64,000 bases of DNA from Actinotalea endophytica (GTDB lineage Bacteria > Actinomycetota > Actinomycetes > Actinomycetales > Cellulomonadaceae): NCBI RefSeq assembly GCF_025717005.1, contig NZ_JAOVZU010000005.1, positions 124,001 through 188,000 on the forward strand, in the 5' to 3' direction. Positions 43,221 through 54,703 of this stretch are shown piece after piece. Positions within the stretch are counted from its first letter, which is position 1; each line of letters starts with the position of its first letter. The notes beneath the pieces were generated by a model that was not told where the DNA came from, made no database searches, and saw only the letters and a program-made list of their open reading frames with translations. The translations under genes and the position numbers were made by a program.

Positions 43221-43787
43221 ATGACCCGCACACCGCCGACGGACCCGAACACCTCCGAGGCGGACGCCCGCCAGCTTCGCCTCGCGCGGCTCCAGGGCGA
43301 CGCGTTCCGCGCCGCCCTGGACCACATGGCGCTGGAGGTGGCCGACGACGGCGGGCATGCCCGAGCCGGCGACTACCTCGTGGCCTACGCGGTCGAAGAG
43401 GCCGAAGGCATGTATCACCTCGACGGCGGGGCGCTCGCCTGGCACAACCCTGATGGCGCGAACGCCCACCTCGAGATCGTCGTGTGCGACGCGGCCGACG
43501 GCCGGTTCGTCCCGGGCCTCGACGTCACCGCGACCCTCGTGGCGCCCGACGGCACCGAGCACGGGCCCCACGCCCAGGAGCTCGTCTGGCACCCGATGCT
43601 GTACCACTACGCGCGGAACTGGACCCTGCCCGGCGACGGCGAGTACACGGTGCGCGTACACATCGAGCCGCCGACCTTCATGCGCCACGACGAGGTCAAC
43701 GGACGCCGCTACGCCGATCCCGTCGACGTCGAGTTCACCGGCGTGCGGATCGAGCGCAGCGCCGAACCGGTCGAGCCACCGACCTGA
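43221..43787 (+). CDS. Hypothetical protein with faint P19-like similarity
   Basis: 188-residue soluble protein without a signal peptide. The central beta-rich part HLEIVVCDAADGRFVPGLDVTATLVAPDG, followed by HPMLYHYARNWTLPGDGEYTV, is somewhat like P19/Tp34 iron-binding proteins (histidine, methionine and tyrosine in similar order), but those are exported and this one shows no export signal. FMRHDEVNGRRYADPVDVEF completes the fold. The ATG at 43221 follows GGAAGGAA. It lies 109 bases after the ferredoxin reductase gene on the same strand and may be cotranscribed. The iron link is a guess. Confidence 0.55.
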   Translation: MTRTPPTDPNTSEADARQLRLARLQGDAFRAALDHMALEVADDGGHARAGDYLVAYAVEEAEGMYHLDGGALAWHNPDGANAHLEIVVCDAADGRFVPGLDVTATLVAPDGTEHGPHAQELVWHPMLYHYARNWTLPGDGEYTVRVHIEPPTFMRHDEVNGRRYADPVDVEFTGVRIERSAEPVEPPT

Positions 43788-43844
43788 GAGCCCCGGGGCC
43801 GCGCGCGCGAGGTAGAGCCCTGACCGGTCCGCGACGCCGCGCCG

Positions 43845-44270
43845 TCAGGTCCGGCCGCTCCATCCGGTCCAACGATCCACCCTGGCGAGCAGCACCGGGC
43901 CGGCCGGCGGCGCCGCACGGTACTGCGGGTACCGCTCGATCAGCTCCTCGACGGCCCGGTCTCGTTCGTCGCCGCCGTCCAGGACGCGCGCGCTCGCGTC
44001 GGCCCGCACCCACCACAGACGTTCCCAGTCCTCGTCGTAGACGTCCGCAAGGAACGCCACGCGTGGGTTGGCGACGATGTTCCGGATCCTCCGCAGGCGG
44101 TGCGGGTCGGCCACCCGTTTCGGCTTGTGGTCGATCGCGACAGCGATCTCGTCCGATCCGACGACTGCGAAGGTCACCGGGACGAGGTGCGGGACGGCCG
44201 CGCGGTCGGCGGTCGCGAGGTACGCGTGTCGTTCCGCCGCGAAGCGCGACCGGCACTCGTCGACGTTCAC
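43845..44270 (-). CDS. TIGR03668-type PPOX-class F420-dependent oxidoreductase
   Basis: 141-residue split-barrel protein of the pyridoxamine 5'-phosphate oxidase-like superfamily, subgroup that uses F420. Motifs: RHAYLATADRAAVPHLVPVTFAV, IAVAIDHKPKRVADPHRLRRIRNI (basic cofactor contact) and NPRVAFLADVYDEDWERLWWVRADASARV. It ends at a normal length. F420 synthesis genes are not in the window. The GTG at 44270 overlaps the stop of the repeat-containing gene upstream (GTGA), so they are cotranscribed. Substrate is unknown. Confidence 0.82.
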   Translation of the reverse strand: MNVDECRSRFAAERHAYLATADRAAVPHLVPVTFAVVGSDEIAVAIDHKPKRVADPHRLRRIRNIVANPRVAFLADVYDEDWERLWWVRADASARVLDGGDERDRAVEELIERYPQYRAAPPAGPVLLARVDRWTGWSGRT

Positions 44271-45376
44271 TGGTCGAGTGTGTCGTCGGCGCCGAGGTTC
44301 GGGGCGTCGCCTGCCACCGACCAGTCGTCCGCGTCGCCTGCCACCGACCAGTCGTCCGCGTCGCCTGCGACCGACCAGTCGTCCGCGTCGCCTGCGACCG
44401 ACCAGTCGTCCGCGTCGCCCGCCGAGACGCCGTCCGCTGCGCCGCCGCCGTCGAGGCCCTCCTGGATGTCGTCGTACAGGCCCTCGTGCAGCGCCGGGTC
44501 GCCGAGCGACGAGACCGGTCCGTCATCGGTCACGGGCTCGTCGACGGGCTCGAGGCTCTGCCGGGCGTCGACCTCGGCCGCGGCGTCAGCCGGGTCGACG
44601 TCGAACAGGGTCTCGTCCAGGCACTGCTCCGAGTCGGCCTGCGCCTGGGCCCAGTCGTTCAGCCGCATCTCCGCGGCGTGGGCCATCACCTCGGGGTCGA
44701 ACGCCGGGTCGGTGTCGTCCGGCATCGACTGCTGAGCGTCGACCTCACGCTCGGCGTGCTCCAGGTCCGACGTGGTGCCCTCGTTGAAGTGATCGACCAC
44801 GGCGGCACCGTGAGCCATCGTCTCGACGGGCTGCTCGAACAGTCCGGGGTCCGGCTCGCCCGCATGGGTGTCCACCAGGGTGAGCGTCACCGGCCCGATC
44901 CCGAGGCTCGTGTTCCAGCTGGACGCCGTGGAGCCGACCTCCACCGCGTCACCGAGCCACATGGTGTCCCACAGCCCGTCGTGCTCGACGTCCAGGTCGC
45001 CCAGCGTCGACCAGTCGTCGTCGGAGAAGCGGATGGTCATCGACTGCATGTCGTCGACCAGTGGCACCGCGTCCACCTCGGCGATGACCGCGGGCCCGGC
45101 GAAGTCCTCCACGCGATGAGCGTCCACGGTCCGGAAGGTGGCCCAGTCCCCGTTCCCGACGCTCCCGTTCCCGATGCCCGGGATCGCGGTCGCGCCGATC
45201 GAGGCGCCGTCGACCACGAAGTCTCCGGTCTCACCGGTGACCCGGTCCCTGATCTGCAGTCCCCCGACTCCCACCGACACGTTGAGCCCGGCGAGGTCGG
45301 CCGCGTCGACCGAGCGCATCGCGATGACCCGGATCGCCCACTCGTGCCCCGTGTACCCGTCGTCCTGCTCCGGCAT
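44267..45376 (-). CDS. Hypothetical acidic protein with C-terminal nine-residue tandem repeats
   Basis: 369-residue acidic protein without signal or membrane segment. The first 180 residues are beta-rich and Gly/Asp/Thr-rich (LNVSVGVGGLQIRDRV, DDWSTLGDLDVEHDGLWDTMWLG). The middle is helical and acidic, and the C-terminus ends in four exact copies of GDADDWSVA plus a partial copy. WSV and DDW occur only in this tail. I recognise no family. The ATG at 45376 has GGGGAGG upstream. It lies 15 bases downstream of the TPR/PH gene and overlaps the PPOX gene. The repeat may bind a ligand or partner in multiple copies, or simply reflect recent DNA slippage. Confidence 0.68.
   Translation of the reverse strand: MPEQDDGYTGHEWAIRVIAMRSVDAADLAGLNVSVGVGGLQIRDRVTGETGDFVVDGASIGATAIPGIGNGSVGNGDWATFRTVDAHRVEDFAGPAVIAEVDAVPLVDDMQSMTIRFSDDDWSTLGDLDVEHDGLWDTMWLGDAVEVGSTASSWNTSLGIGPVTLTLVDTHAGEPDPGLFEQPVETMAHGAAVVDHFNEGTTSDLEHAEREVDAQQSMPDDTDPAFDPEVMAHAAEMRLNDWAQAQADSEQCLDETLFDVDPADAAAEVDARQSLEPVDEPVTDDGPVSSLGDPALHEGLYDDIQEGLDGGGAADGVSAGDADDWSVAGDADDWSVAGDADDWSVAGDADDWSVAGDAPNLGADDTLDQ
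44304..44411. repeat. Four-copy 27-bp tandem repeat inside the gene at 44267-45376
   Basis: Unit GCGTCGCCTGC followed by (C/G)ACCGACCAGTCGTCC, four copies at 44304, 44331, 44358 and 44385, differing at one base between copies 1-2 and 3-4. A partial fifth unit follows. It encodes GDADDWSVA repeats and keeps the reading frame. Copy number probably varies between strains. Confidence 0.9.
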
Positions 45377-45391
45377 CGCTGCCTCCCCTGG

Positions 45392-46555
45392 TCAGACCCA
45401 CCAGCGCCGCATCGCCCGGCGCTCGCGCAGTGCGGCGTCCCGCAGCTCCGCCCACAGCCGACGCATCTGGTCGGCGCCCTGGAGCGCCACGACCGTGTGG
45501 GCGCGGTCCTCGCAGTGCAGCACGATCCGGGCATCGCCGGACAGCAGGAGCGACAGCGGCCGTTCGTAGACGGCATCGGTCACCTCGTACAACCAGACCG
45601 TGTCGGTACGACGGTTGAGCACACCTCGCGTGATGTCGATCGCGTGGGTGTACACGTCGTACCTCGTGGCGCGGGCGCGCAGCACGCCGCCGAGCGCGAT
45701 CAGCACCCCGAGCGCGGCGATCAGCAGGCCGACGACGGTCAGGGCGCTCGCGGCGACGGCCGCGCGGTCGTCCAGCACCTGGACGGCGCGCGCGACCTCC
45801 GCCTCGAGCACGGCGACCGGCGAGCCCTCCCCCTCCCCGAAGCCCAGGTCCTGCGCGTCCCGGAGCCGGCTCCGCAGCACGTCCGGGCTGCGCCCGAGCA
45901 TCGACCACCTAGCGAGCAACCCGGCCAGGGCCGAGGGTCGCAGGACGGCGAGCAGGACCCCGGCCACGGCCACGATCGCGCCGAGCAGAACCGCACCCAG
46001 CGACGATCCGAGGCGCCGGCCGCCCGAGACGAGCAGGGTGCCGTGCCCCGCGTCGCCCGGGCTCTGCTCGAGCCCGGCGGCGAGGGTGCCCGGACCCGAC
46101 AGCACCTGGTCGGCCGGTGCAGCGGGCGGCGCCGCCGGGGACCCGTCACCAGGGCCACCGTGCGGTCGTGGCGCATTCGGCGCCGCACCACCGGGCTCGA
46201 CCGTGGGTTCGAGGGCTCGGCACCGGGCGAACGCATCCTCGGCCCGGTCGGGCTGACCCGCGGCCTCGAGTGCGGTGCCCAGCGCGAACCACGACCGCGC
46301 GTCGTCGGGTGCGAGCGCCGTGAGGGTGCGGAACGGTTCCAGCGCCTCGGTCGGGCGTCCCGCCCGGTGGCGGGCCAGCCCGAGCAGGTACTGGGCCTGG
46401 CGATCCCCGGGTGCGCTGGCGACGACCCGCTCGAGGACCGCCTCTGCGCGGTCCAGCTGACCGGCTCGGATGGCGGCACGAGCGGCCGCGACGCTCCGGT
46501 CGTTCGGACCTCCGGTCGGCTCCGACACGCCAGTCCCCGTCCGTCGGCTTCCCAC
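45392..46555 (-). CDS. TPR protein with membrane segments and C-terminal bacterial PH-like domain
   Basis: 387-residue protein. An N-terminal tetratricopeptide region (about residues 20-115, with AAIRAGQLDRAEAVLERVV and YLLGLARHRAGRPTEAL) precedes a Pro/Gly/Ala linker. Then come one membrane helix (LGAVLLGAIVAVAGVLLAVL), a helical coiled-coil stretch, a second hydrophobic segment (LTVVGLLIAALGVLIALGGVL), and a C-terminal PH-like domain (YDVYTHAIDITRGVLNRRTD and later VVALQGADQMRRLW). TPR domains bind proteins and PH-like domains often face membranes. The GTG at 46555 has no ribosome site; a second GTG at 46528 is plausible. The 221-base space upstream separates it from the TE-rich lipoprotein gene. 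Confidence 0.7.
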   Translation of the reverse strand: MGSRRTGTGVSEPTGGPNDRSVAAARAAIRAGQLDRAEAVLERVVASAPGDRQAQYLLGLARHRAGRPTEALEPFRTLTALAPDDARSWFALGTALEAAGQPDRAEDAFARCRALEPTVEPGGAAPNAPRPHGGPGDGSPAAPPAAPADQVLSGPGTLAAGLEQSPGDAGHGTLLVSGGRRLGSSLGAVLLGAIVAVAGVLLAVLRPSALAGLLARWSMLGRSPDVLRSRLRDAQDLGFGEGEGSPVAVLEAEVARAVQVLDDRAAVAASALTVVGLLIAALGVLIALGGVLRARATRYDVYTHAIDITRGVLNRRTDTVWLYEVTDAVYERPLSLLLSGDARIVLHCEDRAHTVVALQGADQMRRLWAELRDAALRERRAMRRWWV

Positions 46556-46776
46556 GGGGCCGACGACGATCCCTGCCCTGCAAGGCCGGGACCCGAGACT
46601 CCGCGGCTATCGGGCCAGTCTGCGACAGTGCGAGAAGGCTTTCAACCGTCCCCGACCGGGTCTACCGGGACCCCGGCCGGGGCAGCCGGCGGACGAGACG
46701 TCGCCAGCGGGGCCACGGAAGCACCGATGATGGGACACTCGAACCCTCGCGCGCGTCCGCAACGTACGGGGGAACC

Positions 46777-47685
46777 ATGTACCGAGCACGTCTCGCCTCA
46801 GGACTCGCCACGCTCGTGGTGGCGGTGGCACTGCTCAGCGGCTGCGGTGACGGCGGGATCACGCTCCCGACCAGCCTCCCCACCACTCTGCCGACGGTGA
46901 CCCGCCCCGGGGGCAGCGGGACCGCGACCACCGACCCGACCGAGACCGCCGAACCCACCGAGACCACCGAGCCGACCGACCAGCCGACCGAGACGAGCGA
47001 GCCCACGGCGACCGCCGAACCCACGGCCACGGCCGAGCCGTCCGAGACAGCAGAGCCGACGGCGACGGCCGAACCCACCGAGACCACCGAGCCGACGCCG
47101 ACCACCGAACCCACAGCCACGACCGAGCCCTCCGAGACCGCGCCCGCGGAGCCGACCGACGAGCCGACCGCCAGCGCCTCTCCGACCGACGAGGGCGACA
47201 CCAGCGCCGGCGAGGAGACCGACGACGCCGAGCCAGGAGGCCCGACGTGGTGGGTCTGGCTGCTGGCTGCCGCGGTGCTCGCTGCGATCGGGGCGGCGTT
47301 CATCCCTGGCCGTCGGCGGCGCCGGCGGTGGGACGAGGAGACCGCCGCCATCACGTCCGACCTGGCCCGGCTCGATGCCGAGATCGTTCCCGAGGTGCTC
47401 ACCAGGGCGAGCACCACCGAGGCCGCCGCGGCGTGGCAGGCGAGCGGATCGTGGAGGTTCGACCTCGACCGCCGGCTGCGCGCCCAGGCCGCGTCCGCGC
47501 CCGACCCAGCCCGGCTCTCCCAGGTCGACGGCTGCCAGCAGGCCCTGGGCGCCCTGATCTCGGCCGTCGACGCGGAGATCTCGACACCGGCGGGTGCGGG
47601 GGCCGATGAGCTGCGCTCTCGTCGCGCCGCCGTCGAGCAGGCCCGCGCTCAGCTGCGTGTCGCGCTCCAGCCCCCGCCGGCCTAG
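46777..47685 (+). CDS. Thr/Glu/Pro-rich lipoprotein with membrane segment
   Basis: 302-residue exported protein. The signal peptide ends in the lipobox LLSGC (Cys near residue 23). A stalk of about 130 residues consists of degenerate repeats of [13 protein letters not shown]-type motifs. Then a hydrophobic segment ([21 protein letters not shown]) and a positively charged stretch (RRRRRRW) lead to a helical cytosolic domain of about 100 residues ([23 protein letters not shown]). Lipid attachment plus a later membrane helix would place the stalk outside and the tail inside. The ATG at 46777 follows GGGGGAACC. The stalk is probably flexible and perhaps glycosylated. The family is unknown. Confidence 0.72.
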   Translation: MYRARLASGLATLVVAVALLSGCGDGGITLPTSLPTTLPTVTRPGGSGTATTDPTETAEPTETTEPTDQPTETSEPTATAEPTATAEPSETAEPTATAEPTETTEPTPTTEPTATTEPSETAPAEPTDEPTASASPTDEGDTSAGEETDDAEPGGPTWWVWLLAAAVLAAIGAAFIPGRRRRRRWDEETAAITSDLARLDAEIVPEVLTRASTTEAAAAWQASGSWRFDLDRRLRAQAASAPDPARLSQVDGCQQALGALISAVDAEISTPAGAGADELRSRRAAVEQARAQLRVALQPPPA

Positions 47686-47696
47686 GCGGACCGCCG

Positions 47697-49751
<2,055 letters not shown>

Positions 49752-49764
49752 CCCGCTCCTGCCG

Positions 49765-50343
49765 TCAGCCGGCGGGCGGTCCCTGCCGCCACTCGTCGCG
49801 CAGCAATCCGTACGTGCACGAGTCCAGCCACCTGCCGTCACGGTGCAGCGAGTCGGCGCGGAACAGTCCCTCACGGCGCATGCCGACGCGCTCCATCAGC
49901 CGCCACGATCGTTCGTTGTCGAGGAAGCAGCCGGCCGTGACCCGGCGCAAGCCCAAGTCGGTGAAGCACGCGCGGATCAGACCGGCGACGGCCTCGGTCG
50001 CGAAGCCGCACCCGTGGTGCCCCGGGTCGAACACCCAGCCCAGCTCGGCCTGCGTCCGCCTCGCGCGATCGGCGACCTCCGCCTGACCCCAGGCGTCCTC
50101 GACCGCGAGCCTCAGATCGCCGATCACAGCCCCGCCGTGCTCGACCACCAGCGTCACCGCGAGACTCGCCGGCTCGACGAACGTCTCGCGGAACGCCCCC
50201 TCGTCCGCCGGCTCGGCCGTCAGCCACCGCGCGACCTCGGGGAGCCGCCGGTACCGCCAGACCGACGCGGTGTCGCCGGGGCCGGCCGGACGCACCGTCA
50301 GGCGATCCGTCGCGAACGGCCGCAGTGGAAGAGCCTCAGGCAT
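49765..50343 (-). CDS. GNAT acetyltransferase, RimJ/RimL-like
   Basis: 192-residue N-acetyltransferase. Visible elements: LTVRPAGPGDTASVWRY at the start, the acceptor region VIGDLRLAV, the acetyl-CoA-binding loop GWVFDPGHHGCGFATEAVAGLI (with a G-x-G-F/Y-A pattern), and the tail FLDNERSWRLMERVGMRREGLFR, typical of RimJ/RimL proteins that acetylate ribosomal proteins or small metabolites. The ATG at 50343 has only a weak ribosome site; two upstream GTG/ATG codons exist but extend into a basic non-conserved region. The target is unknown. Confidence 0.85.
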   Translation of the reverse strand: MPEALPLRPFATDRLTVRPAGPGDTASVWRYRRLPEVARWLTAEPADEGAFRETFVEPASLAVTLVVEHGGAVIGDLRLAVEDAWGQAEVADRARRTQAELGWVFDPGHHGCGFATEAVAGLIRACFTDLGLRRVTAGCFLDNERSWRLMERVGMRREGLFRADSLHRDGRWLDSCTYGLLRDEWRQGPPAG

Positions 50344-50388
50344 CCGCCGACCGTAGCGCCCACGGCCGACGCGGTTCACACCGGCCGG

Positions 50389-51684
50389 TCAGCCTTCGGG
50401 CGTCCGCGCGGGGTCGTCCGGTGTTCGAACCAGCAGACGCGTCAACCGTCGCCCCTCGGTCGCCGTCACGACGAGCTCGTGCTCGCGCACGCGCACCCGA
50501 TCGCCGACCACGGCGAGCCGACCCAGGCGGTGCACGACGAAGCCGGCCGCCGTCTCGTACGGGCCGTCGGCGAGCTCGACGCCCGTGATCTCGGCGAACT
50601 CCTCGATCGTCACCCCGGCGTCCACCACCTGATGCCCCTCGGCGTCCTCGTGCGCCACGGGTTCGGGCACGTCGTACTCGTCGTGGATCTCCCCGACGAG
50701 CTCCTCGACCATGTCCTCCAGGGTCACGATGCCGTCCGTGCCGCCGTACTCGTCGACCACGACGGCGATGTGCTGGCCCTGCGACCGCATCGCGGACAAC
50801 GACGGCAGCAACCGGTTCGTCACCGGGAGGTGCAGGATCGGACGGGCGACCGCGGCGAGGGTCCGGTCCCCGTCGACGCCGAGCAGGTCGCGCACGTGGA
50901 TGAACCCGAGCACGTCGTCGAACCCGTCGCCGGTGACCGGGTAGCGGGAGAACGGGCGCGCCTGCACCAGCGGGAGCGCGTCGACCACGCGTACCCGGCC
51001 GGAGAGGAAGACCACCTCACCGCGAGGTCGCATCACCTCGCCGAGGGTTCGGTCGCCCGCGTCGAACACGTCGTCCAGGATCCGCCGCTCGTCCTCGGCC
51101 AGACCCGTGTGGCCCACCACGAGATCCCGGAGCTCGTCCTCGGTCATCTCCTCCGTCGTGGCGGTCGGGTCGCCGCCGAGCAGCCGGACCACCGCGTTGG
51201 TGGACACCGACAGCAGCCAGACCACCGGCCGCATGAGGGTTGCGAACCGGTCCAGGGGCGGGCCCACGACCAGCGAGACGGTCGCCGCACGCTGCAGCGC
51301 GAGCCGCTTCGGGACCAGCTCGCCGAGCACGAGGGAGAGGTAGGCGACGGCGAGGGTCATGACCACCAGGGCCGCCGTCTCCGCCGCGGCCTCGCCGAAC
51401 CCGAGACGCTCGAGGACGGGCGCGACGTCCGGCGCCAGCGTCGACGCACCGTAGGCCGCCGAGAAGAAGCCGGCGAGGGTCACCCCGATCTGCACGGCCG
51501 CCAGGAACCTGTTCGGGTCCCGTGCGACCGACGCCACCCGCGCACCCCGGCGACTCTGCCGCTCGAGCCGGTCGATCTGGCTCTCCCGGAGCGAGACGAG
51601 TGCGAGCTCGGTCCCCGCGAACACGCCACCGATCAAGACGAAGAGCAGCACCAGGAGCGCGTTGGTCACCGTGGTCAGATCCAC
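50389..51684 (-). CDS. CNNM/CBS membrane protein (hemolysin family, DUF21)
   Basis: 431-residue CorC/HlyC-type membrane protein. A DUF21 domain of four hydrophobic segments (VTNALLVLLFVLIGGVFAGTELALVSL, IGVTLAGFFSAAYGAS, ALVVMTLAVAYLSLVLGELVPKRLAL) precedes two CBS domains (VMRPRGEVVFLSGRVRVVDAL and RSQGQHIAVVVDEYGGTDGIVTLED) and a C-terminal transporter-associated domain (TIEEFAEITGVEL). GELVPKRLA is the conserved DUF21 signature. Related proteins transport or regulate magnesium or cobalt. The GTG at 51684 has a G-rich ribosome site. The CBS region may bind adenine nucleotides. Confidence 0.9.
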   Translation of the reverse strand: MDLTTVTNALLVLLFVLIGGVFAGTELALVSLRESQIDRLERQSRRGARVASVARDPNRFLAAVQIGVTLAGFFSAAYGASTLAPDVAPVLERLGFGEAAAETAALVVMTLAVAYLSLVLGELVPKRLALQRAATVSLVVGPPLDRFATLMRPVVWLLSVSTNAVVRLLGGDPTATTEEMTEDELRDLVVGHTGLAEDERRILDDVFDAGDRTLGEVMRPRGEVVFLSGRVRVVDALPLVQARPFSRYPVTGDGFDDVLGFIHVRDLLGVDGDRTLAAVARPILHLPVTNRLLPSLSAMRSQGQHIAVVVDEYGGTDGIVTLEDMVEELVGEIHDEYDVPEPVAHEDAEGHQVVDAGVTIEEFAEITGVELADGPYETAAGFVVHRLGRLAVVGDRVRVREHELVVTATEGRRLTRLLVRTPDDPARTPEG

Positions 51685-51914
51685 CGGACCCGCCCCCTCC
51701 CCGATCCGGCCGTGCCGGTGCTGGACAGCGGGTAGGTCGGGCCGTGCCGAACATCCATGGCGACGAGTACACACGGGACCTGGCCCCCGAGGTCAAGCCG
51801 GGGCTGTCGGGGCCTCGCCCGGATGCGGTCATCGAGGGCCTGGCCGGCAGCACGACGCGACCGGGACGGCCGATCGTCGCGAACTCCTGAGGCCACGCAC
51901 CCGCCACGACGCAC

Positions 51915-51950
51915 CAGAGGCCGCCTCGCTTGTCGGCGAGACGGCCTCTG
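51915..51950 (-). terminator. Terminator hairpin after tRNA-Pro
   Basis: CAGAGGCCG and CGGCCTCTG form a perfect nine-base outer stem with CTCGC/GCGAG as inner stem. It starts 18 bases beyond the tRNA 3' end on the minus strand. Confidence 0.8.
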
Positions 51951-51967
51951 ACCTGCGACAACACTGT

Positions 51968-52040
<73 letters not shown>

Positions 52041-52138
52041 TTCGGCCGAAGCCGGAGACGATCGTACCGCAGGCGTCGGGCCCCCTCGCGACGCGGCGAC
52101 ACGCACGCACGGTGACGCCCGGCGCGATCGGCCTCGAC

Positions 52139-53203
52139 TCAGACGGGCCGCGCCGAGCCCTGCGCTGTGCGGGCAGGGAGCTCGTCACCCTCCTCGAGCT
52201 GGCTGATCTCCGCCTCGACCAGGACCAGCACGGCGAGGTCGACGAGCAGGCCCCAGACCGCCGCGAACTCCTCGGCGAGGAAGACGAAGAACTGGGTCAC
52301 GAGCAGCGACACCAGGACCGCACGCCGGAATCTGAGGTAGGCGGCGTACCGGTCCCGGCGCACCAGCACCAGGCCCCACCCGGCGAGCAGTGCGCTCACC
52401 AGGACCCCACCGACCATGCCGGCGGCGACCCACCAGTCCAGGCCCGCCGCCTGCCAGGCCGCCAGGCCGAGGACCACCGTCGAAACGACGCTGACCAGCA
52501 GCACCGCGACGGTCACCGCCGGCACGAACCGGGCGTCGATCAGTCGACGCGTGGTGCGCACCAACCACGAGCTCACCGAAGCCACCGGGTTGGGCGCCTC
52601 GCTGTGGTCCTCGTCGACGACGTCGAGCACGGCGGCGACCTCGGCCGTGCCGTGCTCCCCCTCCGCGCGGGCGAGGAGCCGGCGCGCCTGGGCTCGCGCG
52701 TGCGGCGTGAACCCGCCGGCCAGCCCCGCCACGGCCTGGTCGGCAGCGGCGGCGAGGTACTCCGACGGCCGGTACGGCACACGCCCGTGCACCGCCTCCG
52801 CGAGCAGCACGAGCAGCACCACCACCAGGTAGATCAGCGCCGCAGTGGGACGGAAGAAGTAGTCGTTGTCGTCGGTGACGAACTTCCCGATCTCGTCGAT
52901 GAACAGCCCGAACCCGATGCCGCCGACGACCGACGCGATCGGCCGCACGGCCGGCCCGACGAACGACAGCAGCAGCACGATGGCCAGGGTCATGCCCAGA
53001 CCGCCCCAGAGCACGTGCGCGATGTGCAGGCCCTCCCCGCCGAGCTGCGGGTACCCGGTCGCGGCCAGGAAGGCTCGCGTGACCATCACGGTCGCCACGC
53101 CGGAGACCAGGAACCCGGCAAGGCTCGTGCTCGCCGCGGGGTCGCGCGGGAGCCCCCAGCGCAGCAGCACACCCCGCTGGGCGACGCGCGACGGGCCGGT
53201 CAC
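52139..53203 (-). CDS. Conserved multi-spanning membrane protein of unknown function
   Basis: 354-residue integral membrane protein with about eight hydrophobic helices, among them [59 protein letters not shown] and a C-terminal cluster ([46 protein letters not shown]). Between them is a soluble stretch of about 60 residues ([13 protein letters not shown] to [13 protein letters not shown]). [29 protein letters not shown] is a distinctive central block. No catalytic or transport motif is recognised. The GTG at 53203 overlaps the der stop (GTGA), so it is translationally coupled to the GTPase. The function is unknown. Confidence 0.75.
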   Translation of the reverse strand: MTGPSRVAQRGVLLRWGLPRDPAASTSLAGFLVSGVATVMVTRAFLAATGYPQLGGEGLHIAHVLWGGLGMTLAIVLLLSFVGPAVRPIASVVGGIGFGLFIDEIGKFVTDDNDYFFRPTAALIYLVVVLLVLLAEAVHGRVPYRPSEYLAAAADQAVAGLAGGFTPHARAQARRLLARAEGEHGTAEVAAVLDVVDEDHSEAPNPVASVSSWLVRTTRRLIDARFVPAVTVAVLLVSVVSTVVLGLAAWQAAGLDWWVAAGMVGGVLVSALLAGWGLVLVRRDRYAAYLRFRRAVLVSLLVTQFFVFLAEEFAAVWGLLVDLAVLVLVEAEISQLEEGDELPARTAQGSARPV

Positions 53204-54651
53204 CGCTTGCGCTTCTCCCGTACCCGGACCGAGATCTCGATCGGCGACCCCTCGAACCCGAAGGTCTCGCGCAGCCGTCGCTCGATGAACCGGCGGTAGC
53301 CCGCCTCGAGGAATCCCGTGGCGAACACGACGAACCTCGGCGGACGGGTCGCCGCCTGCGTCGCGAACAGCACCCGCGGCTGCTTGCCGCCGCGCAGCGG
53401 GTGCGGGTGAGCGGCCACCAGCTCGCCGAAGAACGCGTTGAGCCGGCCGGTCGGCACCCGGGTGTCCCAGGACTGCAACGCCAGGTCGAGTGCCGGGACC
53501 AGCTTGGCGCGGTGCCAGCCCGTCTTCGCCGACAGGTTCACCCGCGGCGCCCACTGCACCTGGACGAGGTCGCGCTCGATCTCGCGCTCGAGGTAGCGCC
53601 GACGCTCGTCCTCCATCAGGTCCCACTTGTTGTACGCGATCACCAGCGCGCGCCCGGCCTCGACGGCCTGGGTGATGACCCGGGTGTCCTGCTCGGTGAG
53701 CGGCTGGCTCGCGTCGACGAGGACGACCGCGACCTCGGCCTTCTCGATCGCCGCCTGGGTGCGCAGCGACGCGTAGAAGTCGGCGCCCGTCGTCTGGTGC
53801 ACGCGGCGCCGGATCCCTGCCGTGTCCACGAACCACCACGGCCGGTCGCCCAGCTCGACGAGCTCGTCCACCGGGTCACGGGTGGTACCCGCGACCTCGT
53901 CGACCACGACCCGGGCGGACCCCGCCAGCGCGTTGAGCAGGCTCGACTTGCCGACGTTCGGGCGCCCGACGAGTGCGACGCGGCGCGGGCCGCCCTCGGG
54001 CACCGGACCGGCGACCGCCGAGCGCTCCGGCATCGCCTCGAGCACGGCGTCGAGCAGGTCCCCGGAACCGCGCCCGTGCAGCGCGGAGACCATGTGCGGC
54101 TCGCCGAGCCCGAGGTTCCACAGCGCGAGGGCGTCCGCCTCGGCGCGCGGGCCGTCCACCTTGTTCGCGACGAGCACCACCGGCTTGCCGGCCTTGCGCA
54201 GCATCCGCACCACACGCTCGTCGGTGGCCGTCGCGCCGACCGTCGCGTCGACCACGAAGAGGACGACGTCTGCCAGGTCGATCGCGACCTCGGCCTGCTC
54301 CGCCACACGCGCGTCGAGGCCTGCGACGTCGACCTCCCAGCCGCCGGTGTCCACCAGCGTGAACCGACGTCCCGCCCACTCCGCGGGGTAGCTCACCCGG
54401 TCCCGGGTCACGCCGGGGGTGTCCAGCACGACGGCCTCGCGCCGGCCGAGCACCCGGTTGACCAGGGTGGACTTGCCGACGTTCGGGCGTCCGACGACCG
54501 CCACGACCGGCAGCGGCGCGCCGGACTCGCCCCCGTCACCTTCGAGGGTCTCGCCCTCGAGCAGCGCGAGGTCCTCCTCGGCGAGCTCGTACTCCTCGAG
54601 GCCCGCGCGCAGGGCTTGCGTGCGGGCCAGATCCTCGGCGGTGGGCTCCAT
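53200..54651 (-). CDS. der: Ribosome-assembly GTPase Der (EngA)
   Basis: 483-residue essential GTPase for late 50S assembly. It has two G domains in tandem, a hallmark of Der. The first carries [16 protein letters not shown] and NKVD (about residues 51, 99 and 163), the second [16 protein letters not shown] and NKWD. The KH-like C-terminal domain ends in RVREKRKR. I chose the ATG at 54651 with GGGGAGG nine bases upstream; an ATG three codons earlier directly follows that site and is too close to use it. It follows plsC by 52 bases. The position after cmk and the acyltransferase is common in actinobacteria. Confidence 0.96.
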   Translation of the reverse strand: MEPTAEDLARTQALRAGLEEYELAEEDLALLEGETLEGDGGESGAPLPVVAVVGRPNVGKSTLVNRVLGRREAVVLDTPGVTRDRVSYPAEWAGRRFTLVDTGGWEVDVAGLDARVAEQAEVAIDLADVVLFVVDATVGATATDERVVRMLRKAGKPVVLVANKVDGPRAEADALALWNLGLGEPHMVSALHGRGSGDLLDAVLEAMPERSAVAGPVPEGGPRRVALVGRPNVGKSSLLNALAGSARVVVDEVAGTTRDPVDELVELGDRPWWFVDTAGIRRRVHQTTGADFYASLRTQAAIEKAEVAVVLVDASQPLTEQDTRVITQAVEAGRALVIAYNKWDLMEDERRRYLEREIERDLVQVQWAPRVNLSAKTGWHRAKLVPALDLALQSWDTRVPTGRLNAFFGELVAAHPHPLRGGKQPRVLFATQAATRPPRFVVFATGFLEAGYRRFIERRLRETFGFEGSPIEISVRVREKRKR

Positions 54652-54703
54652 GGGGGTCATCCTCCCCTGAACCGGCCCCGAGCGACGAACCGGACCGCCG
54701 AGC

